This document shows positions 49,910 through 63,100 of a DNA stretch of 64,000 nucleotides, piece by piece. The position numbers were made by a program, and so were the translations under genes. The number at the start of each line of letters is the position of its first letter. Within the stretch, counting starts at the first letter, position 1. The notes below the pieces were generated by a model. That model was not told the DNA's origin. It was given only the letters and a program-made list of their open reading frames with translations, and did no database searches. Source of the stretch: Spodoptera frugiperda (Eukaryota; Arthropoda; Insecta; Lepidoptera; Noctuidae); the NCBI RefSeq assembly GCF_023101765.2, contig NC_064217.1, forward strand, positions 7,723,788 through 7,787,787, read 5' to 3'.

Positions 49910-51130
49910 ATTGTTTATCGTCCTAGATAGTTGAAAACGTATTTTCTAAAACTCCTTGACTTGATAATATAGCATCCGTGACCTCATCACTTAGGCACTA
50001 CCTCGCTACTGACACCAGTCACTCAGTAGGTAATCGAAGAACGATTAGTTACTACAAAAACAAACACCTATAAAAATAATAAGTAGGTACGAACATAGAT
50101 AAGGAAGTGCATTAACCTCTGCAGAAAAGACCTTGATCAAAAATCTACACGAGATTTATATACGTAACGTCCAATTAAAAAGATGCGGAAATACATCGGA
50201 GACGTGAGTATTGTGCACGATACAGATGTGTATCGAACGTGCACGTACAAATAACACAATATTTTCCTCGCGAACTACAGCAAATATTTTATTTTCACCA
50301 AACGATTCGTCATCTCCGTGCTACCGACGAACAATGTCAATATTTGCTCTGCTGAGTACGTCGCGAGTCGCAGCACCTAACAGTTTGCTAAAGAACCAAC
50401 CTGAAAGGCGCCTCCGAGACACGGAGCCTCACCATTAAAACGCCCACCATACAACTTGTTTACTACATATCTGTCTCATATTTATCTACGAAAATCATTT
50501 AAGATCTCTACGACTACTACTACTACTGCTACTCTGGTTAAATTATCATATTTTTACAATCATTTATGACGGAAACTTACGCTGCACGCAGTTTGTGGTT
50601 AAATGTCTTTAATTATGCATAATAAATCATTTTTAGCTCAAATTAGACAGATATATTTATATGTATGAGGTATTTCGTAACGAGTACCTTAGTAGTATTT
50701 AGATAAAATTTATATTATGGTCGGCAGAACACGGGTATAACTACCACATCTGACCAGACCATAAACAATCGATTTAAGTGCCCTTGAAGGTACACGTTTT
50801 GTCCGTGAAACAAATGTTAAGTTTATTAGAAAATTCTCATGCGTTGCATTTGCAGTGGGGCTGATTTATGCGACATATATGCCGATACCGAGTGATGTTG
50901 GTTCATCGCACCGACGCCGCAACGACGACAGAATATTGTGCACAAGTAGGTACCAACGAGTAAGTACACCTACAAAATAACTTCACAGTTCGTTGATCTT
51001 TCGCGTGTTTTCTGTATAAATACGTACCCGGCTCAAGTGGGTATCTGTATTTATCCTAGAATAGGAAAAAATAGATGATTACTACCTATATGATATTTTC
51101 CCTACTTAACTCTACATTTGAACGTAAAGT
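49910..51130. other. No gene seen
   Basis: 50200-50440 holds a 75-codon plus frame, unrecognised, and a small CGATAC..GTATCG inverted pair near 50217. Confidence 0.55.
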
Positions 51131-51143
51131 AGGAGTAGGACCT

Positions 51144-51341
51144 CAGATGGGGCCCAATAGGGCTGATGCTTAATCCGGAGCTGCGGTCTACCTAGCGGGT
51201 TTACCGGGGCTCCGGCTTGACAAGCAGGAGAAGGAACGGGGTGGTTTTTAGTCAGTAAGAGTCTGACACTCCCTCTCGCTTTGCCCTGGCGAGAGAAGTC
51301 ATTGGATGATTTTCCCCCCTGAAAAAAAAAAAAAAAAAAAA
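51144..51341 (+). mobile_element. Full-length SINE with poly(A) tail and perfect target-site duplications
   Basis: 198 bp from CAGATGGGGCCCAATAG to a 21-base A run (51322-51342). It is flanked by the perfect 13-bp duplication AGGAGTAGGACCT at 51131-51143 and 51342-51354. The body holds GGAGCTGCGG, TTACCGGGGCTCCGG, GTCAGTAAGAGTCTGACACT and CTCTCGC, shared with five other copies here. Direct repeats of this length plus a 3' A-tail indicate LINE-type target-primed insertion. I could not confirm pol III A/B boxes. Confidence 0.88.
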
Positions 51342-51354
51342 AGGAGTAGGACCT

Positions 51355-53220
51355 ACCTACTTGAAAAAATATTGCCACAACTTAACATTGTTTACTTATC
51401 GTTACAACCACGACTTTCCAAGGGTAAGATGAAACAGGAAAAGCAATACCTATCAAAAGCTTTCTTTAGATGTTTGTTATGAAAAAAGAAAATTAAATCC
51501 ACGTGGGCAGAACAATATCAGAGGTGCTTACATTACCCGTAAATAAAGAGTAGGTAGGTGCGTATGAAGCAAATCATATCCTATCGAAACTAGAACCTGT
51601 TGAACAAATGAGGACGGATGCAAGATTGAATCCGTTCTCAATGGCACTCACGCTTCCGCTTCTTATATGTACACAAGTGCTTTAGAAAAAGCATAGAAAA
51701 AGTCACAACTGTGCTGAACGCGTCCAATCCTATTACAGAAGCGGCCGACAGCCAAACTAGTTTTACAGTTACCATGAGACGATTCGATTCTGCAACGATA
51801 CGTAGTCGAAGGTCGCGGGAACTCGAGCGGGACCAATTCGGAATTCGTTCTGCAAGTTCACTTCCGAGTCTGGACGCCCGTAGAGAATGTCCCAACACTA
51901 GACAACTCGTGTAGTCCAATTACTCGGATCTTTCGTTGCAGTTGACCCTAAGGATGTTTGGAACTATGACCCGTGGATTAGTTCACATCGGATGCAGTTC
52001 ACCTTCTTAGCTTAGCTAGGTACTGGATGCAAAGTCTTGGGATCATCTTCAAAATAAGTCTCATTTAGTAGATTTCAAGAATCGGCCTTTTAAACCGGTA
52101 TCTGACAATGCCCTCAGCCTATAGATACACATTTAATAAATAAGTAGAAAAACCAAAAGTGAAAGTAGAAGGGTATCAGGTGGAAAAGCCGGCTTGATGT
52201 TATGATACTTTAGATATTCCTAATGACTACAATCTGCAATGCTATCCCATGAGAATCGTAACACCTAAGGAATCTTATTATTTCAGCTGCGTATTTGTAT
52301 TCGGAACATTTTCTCAGGGCTTATCGGAGCACGAAGACAGAACCTACACCTTCAGCATTCACTAAAAAGATAATTAGTGTCTACTCCCTAGCGTTCTTTG
52401 AAGGAAATTAATGAATTGCGTAACTAGAATACGGAGACTAAATATGCCAACATTCGACATTTCAACATAAAGTTTGTAGGTACAGGTATTATCAATATTA
52501 TTTCAATACATAAACATGTAGATAACACGTAGGTAATCCGAATCTTAGGGACTAGATCTTAGGGACTAGGAAAATACAGTATCGCCTAATGGTAAGTTAC
52601 CTATAAGCAAGTTCCTCTGCAACATCAAAGTGATTCGTCACAAATGCGTTGCAGACCATTGCGCTATACGATTTCATTTTCGGAAAGCCCAAAAAGATAT
52701 ACACATTGCAAACTAGGAAAGAATTAAATACTACTTCTTTCTCTATTCTGTACTGAAATTCATGATTATGGTAACTGGCAAGACATCATTTCAGTAACAA
52801 GAATCACCTACTAACGCGAGTGCGATGATAATGTTATTGGTGGAATAAATAAAATTTTACAACAGCCAGACGAACACTAACGAGCAAATGTTATCTTCTT
52901 ATTAATATTTTATTCGCATTTACATACGGTTATTTAAGTTCTCACGTTTTATTGTTTTCATATGAGCTTATTATTTATTTCCAATACACTGGTCAACTGC
53001 TCGCAATTAAGCAACGTTGCTACTTTAATTTGGGTCCAAGGTAACTTTCATTGCTCTTGAATCTATTTGTGCGACATTTGCTTCAATAAAATATCGCGAT
53101 GGAATTTAAAAAGTAAAAGATAACTCGTTCTACGGACGTATTATGTGACCAACTCGTTTCCGTTATAGTAAAAACAGAGATATTTATTATGTCCGATCAA
53201 TAACATGATGTCCGACTTAC
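51355..53220. other. No gene seen; unexplained GC-richer open segment at 51640-51920
   Basis: Open on both strands (93 codons minus, 67 plus, Ser/Arg-rich in the plus frame). No family recognised and splice sites not convincing. Confidence 0.45.
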
Positions 53221-53640
53221 CTCCGTTCGACAGAACACGTTCTAGCGTCCAAACACTTCCGTTTTAAACACACAACAACACTTTTGACACAGATCCGTTA
53301 ATTAGTGCTTTCGATTACACGCATCACTAAAGTCCATCAACTGACAGATTGGCGGCTAGTTAGCAACACAATACGAACCAGACAATAGTGATTGATCAGA
53401 CCACAATAATGTAACACACACTAAAATTGCTATTCACTGTGATATCCCAAACACTGAAAACACAAATAAAGAAATCACATGCCGCAGATGTTAAAAAATA
53501 ATTAAAAACGTAAACGAAGTGCAAGACGTGAAATACGATTCGAATAATTTAAACGCGCGAAAAGCGCGGCGGAGGCAAAGCGGCCTGCGCGCACGACGCG
53601 CGTGCTTTGTCCGCATGTGCCGACAGCTGACTGAATCGCA
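53221..53640 (-). other. Candidate noncoding first exon (minus strand)
   Basis: On the minus strand the sequence runs from arthropod initiator-like TCAGTC (53641) or TTCAGTG (about 53459) through GT-rich, 5'-UTR-like DNA (AAAGTGTTGTTGTGTGTTT, GGAAGTGTTTGGACG) to a strong splice donor GGAG|GTAAGT at 53221/53220. No convincing start codon or frame. If real, it begins a gene whose coding exons lie left of here, possibly beyond the window. Inferred from sequence character only. Confidence 0.35.
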
Positions 53641-53660
53641 ATTCAAAACAACGCTGCAAT
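53540..53660 (-). promoter_or_regulatory. CpG-rich candidate promoter
   Basis: Dense CpG (GCGCGAAAAGCGCGGCGG, GCGCGCACGACGCGCGTGC) in AT-rich surroundings, directly upstream of the candidate first exon. Confidence 0.35.
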
Positions 53661-56304
53661 TACAAGGCTGAAGCCTCCAATTTTTCGCTAACAACCTTTT
53701 TCACTATGCGCTATGCAATTTCTAGTTTTTCACTAAATTATACTTTTTACTGTTTTAAAGTATACAAAATACTGTTTTCAAAATGCTTAACACTACACAG
53801 TGTTAAATGTTAGACGCTCACACATATTTTTAAAAAAAAAATAAAATACTGTTAATTTTTCTAAAATACTGTTTACTTTCCTTCTCAGACCTAAATATAC
53901 TTTATTTCTTGTAAAAAAAGTTGGCAACCCTATTTAAGCTATACCAAAATAGAAAATAGCATTTTTATCCATCCTAAACAAACAAGTATCAAATTATGCC
54001 GATAGATAAATAATCCTGAATTTATATCTTAAGATAAATTCACAACATTTACCAAGTTAAGATCATTATTTACATAAGCTAAAGGAAATGGGACTTCAGA
54101 ATACTAAACACCAATAAATATTGGAAATTTCATAGCCACACTTCTACGCTGGTATTTACAAATGTGTGGAAATATAACAAAATAGGATATTGGCCACTGT
54201 ATATTGTATCAGGCTGTCTCGTGTTTCGCAACGGACGCTAATGACATTGAATTTGCGATCTAGAATCGCTTCCTGTGTTTTGAATGCGACGAACCGGCCC
54301 GTGTACGCGGCCGGGATTGCGTACGGTAATGTATAATAAATTGTACAGATTCGCCTCTCTAGCTCCGCAACTAGATGTGATTTATGCACAGAACTGTGTC
54401 GAATTAACAATTACCGCCTTTATGGTAACGTTAACCGAACGCGACCGTTATTGTACTCTTACGTGGGATTTTAAACTGAGAAATAGTGTTATTAAGTTCA
54501 ATATTTTACGTCGGATTGATTTAAAACAGCATTAGTATTGGCATCAGGTGTTTATATTACGTATTGCTATATTTGTTACAAATTACTACAAGTTTATTGT
54601 GTCGGAAGATCTAGGGATTCGAGTCTCTTAGCTTTTGATATTCTTATATAGATACTAGATTTAACTTTTAGGACTTAATTAATTTCCAGCGTTGTCTTAG
54701 CAGTTAACTTTGTAACGTTCCTTTGTTCACTCAGAAACTTATACGGATTCCCGTTTAGTTGACTTTCACCTCCTAATTATACCCATTCGTCGTTGTTACC
54801 TAGGTATATTCCAGCTTCGACTTTCACTAAGTAATCAACTTCATAAACGATGAAGGAGAAAAGCGGGGTACGGGTTACGCCTTTTATTAATGCGTATACA
54901 AGTATTTGCCAATGACCCTTTTGCTCTTTCAGCAAACAAACTTATATTACTGGTTCTTCAATACTAGTTAACGAGATAGCTTATTAAGTTCAATACTTTA
55001 TACATTAAATGCTTTATATTCAAGGGATAAGTTTTAATGCTCCACTTAAAAAGAAAAAAAAGAACCTAAATAAATTAGATGTTACGTTTTGACTAAAGCT
55101 TTCGCACACAGACAACATAACAAGCTGATTATATGCCTTCAGATTTAAAAAAAATGCGCTGTTTAATCTAATTAATTAGTCATTAATGTAAAACACGTCT
55201 TTAACCACGTTTCGTACTCTTTTGTGTACGCGTCCAGAAAGGGTTACCCAAGGAGGTATACTGGGACCAACACAAAAATTACTTGGAAAATGTATCATTT
55301 TCATTTCTCATGGTTGATTTAATTACTGTATAGCTACTTAAGCAACTGTAATACTACTTGAAAAACCCAAATGTAACGTTAGATAAGAATATCAAAGCTA
55401 AGAGACTTCACACGGTTTTGGTTCTTAACAATAATAAATACGGAGTGCTATATTTTCTTATTTCCTTAACTATGGACAGATAAGGGGGAAAATATTAAGG
55501 TCTGTAGGAACAATAAGATATTAAAACGAATAGAATATGTCATATGTACTTTCAAATGCTTTATTTTAATAACTCCCAATTTTCCTAATTTCTTTATCGT
55601 AATTATTACATCTCAGATTTTTAGGCTTTCAGCACTGGCCTTAATATTTTCCGTGCTACAAAAATAGGATGATATAACAATTACTATTCAAAACATAAAT
55701 TTATAAATCAGTCTTCATCAAAATAATACATTTGATAAAATTGATTTATGGAATGATACACTGATAGTGTAATTTAAACAGCTTAATCACAAAATTGGAC
55801 TCCTAGCATAACTAATTATACATTTTTATGATTAGACAACAATTTTAAATTTTTAGACACATTTTGTTCATAGGCCAAACGACTATCCGATTACAATTTT
55901 CAATAATAATTAATACACATAGACACATAAACATTAACACAATTCCATTAAATATTCAGATAATACATTGAGAATGCACATAAGTGAAATAAGACATAGT
56001 CTACAAACTATTGCAAGATAAAATAAACTGCTGCAAAAATGCGTTAAATAAATACATTACAAGAATAATAATTAACTAGACGTACATTTTAATCAAACAT
56101 CCTTTAAAAGTAAACATTACAAAACCAGGAACTTTTTTATTCCAATCACATTCACGAATTTCTTATTCAATTAAGATATTTGTATTTTTTTTCGATTGTG
56201 TAAGAGCCATGTCTAATTAAAATTAACTATAAATTATGCAATCAATGGCTCAAACATAGATTGATATCACGGTTTCTAATTCCTGAAAGGATAGACAGAG
56301 AGGG
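53661..56304. other. No gene seen
   Basis: AAAATACTGTT recurs at least three times in 53760-53870, with an 8-bp inverted repeat TTAACACT..AGTGTTAA at 53787-53806. Otherwise AT-rich. Confidence 0.55.
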
Positions 56305-56441
56305 CTTAGTACGAGTTTGTTTTACGTGTAACGAGAACGCGTTCGGCACTCTTATTGGTTGGTTTATACGAGCCGGCCAATCAGAGCACCGTACGCACTC
56401 TCGTTACGATCTCGTTAAACATAAAGTAAACTCGTACTAAG
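56305..56441. mobile_element. MITE, 137 bp (CTTAGTACGAGTTT ends)
   Basis: Left CTTAGTACGAGTTTGTTTTA and right AAAGTAAACTCGTACTAAG are inverted repeats that extend through AACGAGA. The centre has GAGCCGGCCAATCAGAGC, as in 61383-61491. Confidence 0.72.
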
Positions 56442-56627
56442 GGTACAGGAGTGCTCAATCTTTTTTCAGAAGCAAACCATTCTTTAAGCTTGAACAACAA
56501 ACATCTAATCTGCTATCACAAGCTATAGCTATGGACATGTGCCCTTAAGAAAATCTCACTTATTCAACCAAAAAATAGCTATACTTATAGTTAGGTATTT
56601 TACCAACTTTTCATTTATGTCTGACTA

Positions 56628-56990
56628 GCTACTTCCATGCGGTTTCACCTACTCTGCTCGGCTTCTATTCATAGTAGCGTGATGTTTTATAGCCTATAAC
56701 TTTTCTAAACAAACTCTCCATATATTAGTTTAATACAATATAAAGCTTCATATATTAGTCTAGATATAAAGGTGAAGAGTTTGTTTGCTTTAACGCGCTA
56801 ATCTCCAGATTACCGATCCAAATTGAATAATTATTTGTGTGCTGTATCCAACAGCTCAAAATGCATTATCATGCATTTATCGAGGAAGGATTTAGGCTAT
56901 ACCCATCACGCTATAGCTAATAGAAGCTGTGCAGAAGTGAAACCGCGCGATAGTAACTGATAATAATATAGGATTAAGTTTCTATTAGTC
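56628..56990. repeat. Interspersed repeat with GCTAGC/ATAGCGTGAT-type ends
   Basis: Contains GAAGAGTTTGTTTGCTTTAA, CGCGCTAATCTCCAGATTAC, CATTTATCGAGGAAGGATTT and ACGCTATAGCTAATAGAAGC, a combination I recognise from moth retroelement or Helitron remnants. The left part (GCGGTTTCACC) and right part (GGTGATAG-like, GTGAAACCGCGC) are mutually inverted. Confidence 0.45.
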
Positions 56991-57787
56991 TAACCGACAG
57001 ATAAATATACCTTAAGTAATAACAAATATGTCAAATAAATTAACAGCAACTTAATCACACATTTTTTAAAATTAAATCTGATTGATCATTAAAGAAACTG
57101 CTATATCATTGACTAACACATTGAAATTTTCAATTCCGTTTACAATGCAACTGTGTGATATAATACTTACTTGTATTTAAACAATTATGTCAGTCTTAAG
57201 CCCGTATTGTTGGTACCAGAAAGCAAATCTATGATTGTATTATAGGTACTTGTGATTTCCAATACATTTCGGCTAAACATGGACTATATTTTAGAACATA
57301 CATTCATAATTGAACGTTCACATCAATACTTTAATTAATTTAATCGAAATAAAGTGACTTTTCCACTGTGTAACATAAGTATAGCGAATCTAGCAGATCT
57401 ACTTAAGTATATAAGCTTTAGCTAAGCCATGGAACATTGCAACAGAAATTCTGAGTTTACTTAAAATAATTGATATTAAGATAGATCACTGTTTCAGTGT
57501 CAGAAATAGGAATTTACTTTATCTAACACATACTAGAATTCACCTTGTATTACCTACATCTGAAACTAACTCCTTAGAACATTATCTAAGTCACTATTAT
57601 TGAATAACTCATAAATGAATACGAGACGTAAATTTTCTATCAAACAATCAACTGAATCAAGTATTCCAAAGCTTTAACAATAATATGGATGGAATGCAAA
57701 GAAAAATGCCAATAAGCAGTGGAATCAGACACATGAAACATTTAAACATTAATATTATTATAACTTTCGTGAGACATACTAAATTAT

Positions 57788-58016
57788 TTATTATGTTATC
57801 GGCTTACTCACGTAACTATTTGACGAGGAACTCGACTAGTTTCAAGCCATGCTAGAGGCTCATATTCGACGCGGCTACTGTACGCAACTGCTACTGTAGC
57901 AGCGCGACAATCGCCGCGTCGCGGAATGCTGCTCATGAATATGAGCCTCTAGCATGGCTTGAAACTAGTTGAGTTCCTCGTCAAACAGTGACGTGAGTAA
58001 GCCGATAACATAATAA
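57788..58016. mobile_element. Foldback MITE, 229 bp, long terminal inverted repeats
   Basis: The left end TTATTATGTTATCGGC (57788-57803) is repeated inverted at 58001-58016. The arms continue through TACTCACGT, TTTGACGAGGAACTC, GACTAGTTTCAAGCCATG and CTAGAGGCTCATATTC. The centre is GC-rich. No clean target-site duplication seen. Confidence 0.78.
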
Positions 58017-59680
58017 TTAATTTTAAACATTAAATTCACATAGTAAATATACACATTGAGGTTATATTCAAATATTTAGGCACTAAAAGTTGAATTTTAT
58101 ACATAGTATACTGTATATAGGATAGAACTATTATAATATATTATAATACATCATTAGAGACATTAGGATCACAAACTTTGAAGGACATATAGGTAAAGGT
58201 AGTATAGATACCTATTATAAATAGTCAAAAAATTGCTTTCCTATATACATCCGACATTCATATTCCAAGAGTCCAGAAATACTAGAATTCCTCACTTTCA
58301 AATTACTTCAAAGGATTTTCGACTCTATTCCAATATAATACAGCTGAAATTCTATATGTAGCTTGTCATACTGGTTTCAGAACAAGTTGCTAAGCTTATG
58401 GAATATTCAATACTTAAGACAAAACAGGAATTTATTGCGCATAGGAATCCTTGTTTACTTTTCTAAAGAATTATTCGAGACTGCGATTGACGACCCATTT
58501 TCGATAGTGCTGCCATCTATGAATAGCAGATTGAAACACCAAGTGTTGTCACACATCACACATTACACAGCAATACGTGTATTTGTTTATATACTATCGA
58601 ACAAACGTAGGTAACTGCGTGTCATCTGGTCGTGCAAGGCGCTAATTGAATTGTACATTAGTGATAAGCCAATAATAGATTCAACAATCAATTGACGTGT
58701 TCAAGTACTCCAAGTGATATAATACCAAGTGACATCTCATACACGGTTTACACGATATGACATCATAACTTGTTTCATAGTAATTTATCTAATACGCAAA
58801 ATACAGACTAAAATTATTGAGAATTTTTCAAAACTGAATTGAACTTTTACTCAAGTTGAATATTTAAGGGTTTATACTCAACCAGTAAGTCCAGTATAGA
58901 TCAAAAATAGAATGTAAAACTGCTAAACACATACTAATAACTTGCAGTCACGTTTATTCGACAGTTCATTGACACAATTATACTATTATACATAGTGCTT
59001 TAAAACACTGCCGAAAACTTTAAAGAAAAATGTGTGTATACTCATTTTGCTGTGAAACTTTGTGTTGCATATAAAGAAATACCATTATTGTCTGTGTTCC
59101 ATTCTCAAAAACTTCAAACCAAAGTTGCTTTCAGTAATACAATCACCCTAATATTGCCTATAAAATTATTATCTAAAGAAAATAAAAGTATCTAATTAAA
59201 TACTCAATATAAGCGTGCATAAAATATAACATATACATCGTGTACAAAAATAAGTTTTTTAGATAACATTAAAACAAATTGTAACAATATTTTGGTATGT
59301 AAGTGAACACGCTACTTTTTACTTGGCGATTTGGCAACTATAGCAATGCTGTATTGCTTTTTGACGACCGTACAACGTAACAAGGTATAGAGCTCGTAAA
59401 ACTCTTAGCTCAAACTGAAATAGCAAGCTTTCAAAATTAGTGCTATCGACTCATGATGTAATCTATACCTAATTGCCATGATTCATGCACACATACACAT
59501 TATTCCTCCAAGAGGTCGACTTCATCTTAAAATAAAACATTTCGCCAAAACAAATACTTAGGTCATTAGTAAAAGTAGCGTGTCTTCCCACAACTCACAC
59601 ATGACTCACAGAAGCGGTCATTTAAATCCAATAACAAAATCGATAAATACATTAGTGTTCAACACGTCGACCGTATTATA
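58017..59680 (-). other. ITPK1 3' flank, including its likely 3' UTR
   Basis: No other gene seen. The part nearest the stop codon should be transcribed as 3' UTR. Confidence 0.5.
58953..58958 (-). terminator. Candidate poly(A) signal for ITPK1
   Basis: The first exact AATAAA I found on the minus strand below the stop codon, about 720 nt downstream. It would give a 3' UTR of roughly 740 nt. Variant signals nearer the stop cannot be excluded. Confidence 0.3.
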
Positions 59681-60170
59681 TCAATTAATATTCATACCGG
59701 TTACACCGAATTTAATAGGATCCATTCCAACATTAATTAAACCGTTTACCTTATGGCCTAAATATTCTTCTTCGTACACACCGTTGCAATCTCCATTCGA
59801 GTATACTTTATTCGCTTTTCTGCTTTCAGCCTCTTCTATACAATCTAGTAGATGTTCAAAGAAGTTTGGGAAGTTATCGTAGCTTGGGTACACGTTGATG
59901 TCAATGACCGCGTGTCCACCAGTCACATTGTCAATAACTACATCAAACCCAGCTAAAAGCAAGCCTATCCTCTTCCTTAATATCCTTATGATAGTTTTAA
60001 TTTTGTCCTCGTTCAGCGTCATTGTAATATCGGCCTTATCGTGAGGGTCTAAGATTGAAAGTGTGGATTGACTATCTGCTTTACAAACCTCTCCCGTACT
60101 ATAATATATTGGTTCTAGATCTTCTGACGCGTAGAAGTTCTTTAGACTAGGTCGCTCGCAAATGTGGTAC
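59681..60170 (-). CDS. ITPK1: ITPK1 terminal exon with the metal-binding residues and stop
   Basis: 490 nt from the acceptor GATTCCAG before GTACCACATT to the TGA at 59683-59681. It encodes YHICERPSLKNFYAS, an acidic linker, then LLAGFDVVIDNVTGGHAVID and INVYPSYDNFPNFFEHLL. The last ~50 residues (from DCIEEAESRK to TGMNIN) are specific to this lineage or unconserved. An open frame continues upstream to 60190, but the AG acceptor and the frame match to exon 60826-61125 place the true boundary at 60170. Confidence 0.95.
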
Positions 60171-63100
60171 CTGGAATCATAAATATTCATATTAACATTT
60201 ATAATGAACTAGCTTCCGCCAGCAGCCTCGCTGTTCCGTTGGATAAAAAGGCCTATGTGTTACTCCAAAACATAGTCCACCTCTGTTCCAAATGTCATCT
60301 TGTTGCATTAAGCCGTTTTGACGTGAAACAAACATACATACAAACTTTCATATTTATAATATTAGTGAAATTTAATCATAGTATGCGTAACTATATTGTT
60401 TACTTATAATACAAATAAACGTGGCGTGCATGTATTGTTTTATATTTATGAAATCAGGTGCAATCATCTTTAATAATACACATGACACACAAGATATGGC
60501 GAATGTAAGGTGTTTGTATACATTAACCTTGCAAGGTTAAATATAAATATTTAGAATATGGAAATTTTACGGTTAAAGTTAATATTTATTTATTTATCGC
60601 AGTTGCAAGGCCAAATACTCAAATACGACCCCCAACTGGAGTTTTTTGGGTTTTCCTTTTTACAAATCTGTGCCGAATAGGTATTTAAAAAACCCATGTT
60701 TCTACACATATATCCTCATAACTGGGACTGGCAAGTCTCGTACCATAACTACTTAGCAACATAGGTACTTATGATATGTCCCAGTCATTTCCTTAGCAGA
60801 AAATAAGTACTAAAAATATACCAACCTATCTCCTATTAGAAAAACTTTATGTAATACTGCATTATGGTTGACAAAGTTTTGTACAACACAGGGCGGCTTG
60901 CATACATGCAACCCTTTCTCATTGAATATCACAATCATTTCGTGGGCCGACTTAGATCCATGAGCTATGGTCGGCTTACAGATGACCGGGAACTTGACAC
61001 CTCTTTGTCTCATGATCTCTATGTTCATTTCTATGTTAGCTGTGGTAAACTCTGCGAATGACGGTGTGAATATTCCTTGTTTACGAAACGATGGCTCATC
61101 TTGTAGGATTGTGTAGTAGCCGTACCTGAAATGTTTTAAGAATTATTTTAGTTGTATGATTCGATGTATGAATGTAGAGGAAGCTAAAATGGAATATTTA
61201 AGATCATAGTCGGTCTCTCCCTATGAGACAAACTGCACTTATTAAAAAATACAGTTTATAATAAGTGAAAAAGTACAGTCTATCAACATATTCTTTCATC
61301 CTATGTTATGTAAAAAAAAGTTATGTGTAAATAAATAGGATACAAAGAGATAGGTTCTTTTTCAGCTCATTCAAGACTGAATGATTGGTTTATTCGAGCC
61401 GGCCAATCAGAGCGTCGGCTCGAATAAACCAACCAATCAAAGTCGCTCTCGTTTCGATTACTTTAAACGTAAAGCAAACTCGTACTAAGGGTACAGATCC
61501 ATATAAGAATACTTGACTAACATTTCGCTAAGTAGGTAAATAAAGTAGGTAGATTATTAACAGCCTCACGATTCCTATGTAAATTATCTTTTATCACGAT
61601 AACATACATTGTATGTAGGGAGATAAAGACACTGTAAACATTTGTAATTTCAGAGGCAATAAAACGCAATTTTCTTGCAGTCAATGACTTCTTTCTTTGT
61701 TTTCTTAAGTCATTATCAAGGGATCTTAGGTCAAGACATCAATTAACACTAATCACTGCACTCGTAATTATTCTGTAGTCTATACATATAATAAAATCGT
61801 AGAAAAGTGCTGTCTGTACATTGAAAATAAAAATAAAAAAAATAGCAGGGGTTATTGTTATGTCGATGTCGAACCCAAAAATGTAATTAACTTTTTTTTT
61901 GTCTGTTTGTCTGTTTGTCTGTTTGTCTGTTTGTCTGTTTGTCTGTTCGTCTGTGCGCGCTAATCTCAGAAACGGCTGATCCGAGTTGGATGCGGTTTTC
62001 ACGAATATATTGTGGGATGCTTAAATTTACATTTAGTGTTTGTTTCATGTCAATCGGTTCATAAATAAAAAAGTTATGTCAAATTAAAGAATCACGTCGA
62101 ACATTCTATGCTTATACCATTAATCTCCGCAACTATTTGACGGATTTGGTTGAAATTTGGTACAGATATAGTTTAGAACCTTAGAAAGGACATAGATATA
62201 TTTTTATTTCAAAAATCATAAAATAAAAATAAGAAATAAATTATTTATAAATAATTCTATGTCGATCGTTACACGACTTCGGTTCATGTTATTGTTTTAA
62301 TTCATCGAAAAAAAGTAAATAAATAGTAAAAATGTATGAAAAAAATAATATCAATATAATAAAACATTTAGTACAAAGAAAATGCTCTAACGGAGTATAG
62401 ATAATTCTATGTCGATCGTTACACGACTTCGGTTCATGTTATTGTTTTAATTCATCGAAAAAAAGTAAATAGTAAAAAGGTATGAAAAAAATAATATCAA
62501 TATAATTAAACTTTTAGTAAAAAGAAAATGCCCGAACGGAGTATAAATAAATAATCCAAGTTGTCTTTATCCTCGATAGATGGCGTTGGGATCGAAATAG
62601 ATCGCGCTATGGTTTCGTTACATTCATTTGGTTGGGTATCGGCCGAGCGCTTCGGTACTATCGTAGAAAAAGTGTATTATCAGTCGTATGATTATTTGTC
62701 TGTAGTGGTCCTGCTGTTTCGTATATTCTAAATTGGTTTCGTTGTATTTGTCAATTAATAAGTTTATTTGTTGGGTTTTCCTGGTTTTTTGGTTAAACTA
62801 TTTAACGTAGGTTTAGTTTGATATCGATTATTAGTAGTTACTGTAGTTAGTTTTTTTAATAAAATTGTAAGTCTAATTTATAAATTAATTAGATTAGATT
62901 TAAGTCGTTTCTTTTAAATTATTTAGTTTAAGCTTGGTTATTATAGCATAGAGGATAGGTTGTAATATAGTTTCTTTTTTAATTGTTATAAATTCGTAAT
63001 TCGTAGCTTTCTTTAGTTTTAAGTTAGTTTAAGTCCGTTTTTAAACTATTTTTTCAATGCCCTAAGTGAGTATACATCTATTAAATTCAAACGCAGAGCT

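Noticed and set aside
51638..51919. 93-codon minus and 67-codon plus frames in a GC-richer patch as an exon
   Set aside because: Neither strand has convincing splice sites and no protein family is recognisable. Noted only as unexplained.
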